NCBI GenBank assembly: GCA_947457975.1
Contig: CANGYC010000157.1
Location: 1 to 5,809 of the forward strand
Direction of reading: 5' to 3'
Length of the DNA stretch: 5,809 nucleotides
Source: Comamonadaceae bacterium
GTDB lineage: Bacteria > Pseudomonadota > Gammaproteobacteria > Burkholderiales > Burkholderiaceae_C
Shown here: piece after piece, positions 5,524 to 5,809 of the stretch
How positions within the stretch are numbered: the stretch's first letter is position 1
Layout: each line of letters starts with the position of its first letter
Notes under the pieces: model-generated
The model's input: only the letters and a program-made list of their open reading frames with translations
Database searches by the model: none
Told to the model about the DNA's origin: nothing
Translations under genes and position numbers: made by a program

Positions 5524-5809
5524 GGCGCCCGCCGCCGGAAGACGGTCACAGGTTAATGAAATTTCACAAAGAAGCACTGTAGAAGCCAGCCCCCCGGGCT
5601 GGGCGCGGGCCAAGGCCTGAGCAGCTTGTCAGACCAGGCCGATCCGCCGCCGTGCACCCACGCCCCGCGTCGGTGTAGGACCAGGGCGCACCTTGCAGCC
5701 ACCACCATGCATGCGGGCTAAGCTCGAAAGCCAGCGTTGGTGCCGCGTTCTCAGGCCGCCATCTGGCTTGACTTGCCTGCCCCATGCCCGCCCCATCTCT
5801 GCGCCCACC
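5524..5809. other. Non-coding right end with no convincing gene
   Basis: No open frame here has protein-like composition. It contains the AT-rich island at 5546-5580 and, at 5586-5602, a 7-bp hairpin (CCAGCCC with GGGCTGG, 3-base loop) without a following T run. Weak start codons near the right edge, at 5711 and 5784 on the plus strand, stay open to the end of the window, so a rightward gene may begin here. Too little is visible to call one. Confidence 0.5.
5546..5580 (-). promoter_or_regulatory. AT-rich promoter or operator region of the small RRM-like gene
   Basis: A short AT-rich island in otherwise GC-rich DNA, 23 to 57 bases before the ATG at 5523. It holds the perfect 10-bp palindrome TGAAATTTCA (5557-5566). 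On the minus strand two TGTGA copies (5568 to 5564 and 5550 to 5546) begin 18 bases apart. A CATTAA resembling a -10 box is present, but no good -35 box at the right distance, so I do not fix exact promoter boxes. Confidence 0.4.

Noticed and set aside
5564..5785. Minus-strand open frame of 73 codons in the right-hand non-coding part
   Set aside because: It is rich in Trp, Pro, Ser and Gly without a domain pattern, has no ribosome binding site, and its end overlaps the AT-rich regulatory island.
5711..5809. Possible start of a rightward gene at the right edge (ATG at 5711 or 5784)
   Set aside because: Only 33 or 9 codons are visible, with no ribosome binding site and no recognisable protein sequence. 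It remains possible but cannot be supported.

Overview
The window is GC-rich and densely coded, with strong G/C at third codon positions, short intergenic gaps and mostly conventional metabolic genes. Protein flavour and gene style suggest a betaproteobacterium of the order Burkholderiales, most likely a Comamonadaceae-type chromosome. This is inference from sequence character only; no database search was possible. I see no tRNA, rRNA, CRISPR array, insertion sequence, integrase or sharp composition break.

Layout, left to right. (1) The 5' two-thirds or less of a class III PLP-dependent aminotransferase of the omega-amino acid:pyruvate type lies on the minus strand and runs off the left edge. 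(2) A 112-bp divergent intergenic region follows. (3) purU (formyltetrahydrofolate deformylase) comes next on the plus strand, and 22 bp later a LysR-family regulator of GcvA-like architecture. (4) After 109 bp carrying a candidate promoter and a clear ribosome binding site comes a tight plus-strand cluster: a GlcD-type FAD-linked 2-hydroxyacid oxidase, then lrgA (4-bp gap), then lrgB (8-bp overlap). (5) Convergent to lrgB on the minus strand is a small protein whose pattern resembles an RRM fold. Its frame runs on antisense into the 3' end of lrgB. (6) The last ~285 bp has no convincing gene but contains an AT-rich island with a perfect 10-bp palindrome, probably the small gene's promoter region.

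How the genes may work together. The most interesting reading is functional. LrgAB homologues are now linked to transport of small monocarboxylates: plant PLGG1, an LrgA-LrgB fusion, moves glycolate and glycerate, and Bacillus PftAB moves pyruvate. Here lrgAB is apparently co-transcribed with a glycolate/lactate-type oxidase, which suggests a transporter-plus-oxidase module for 2-hydroxyacids. More speculatively, the neighbours also touch glyoxylate, glycine and one-carbon metabolism: PurU, a GcvA-like regulator, and a class III aminotransferase whose family can use pyruvate or glyoxylate. The window may therefore be a small C2/one-carbon neighbourhood resembling the enzyme set of photorespiration. 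The module reading is reasonably supported by gene arrangement; the wider theme is a hypothesis.
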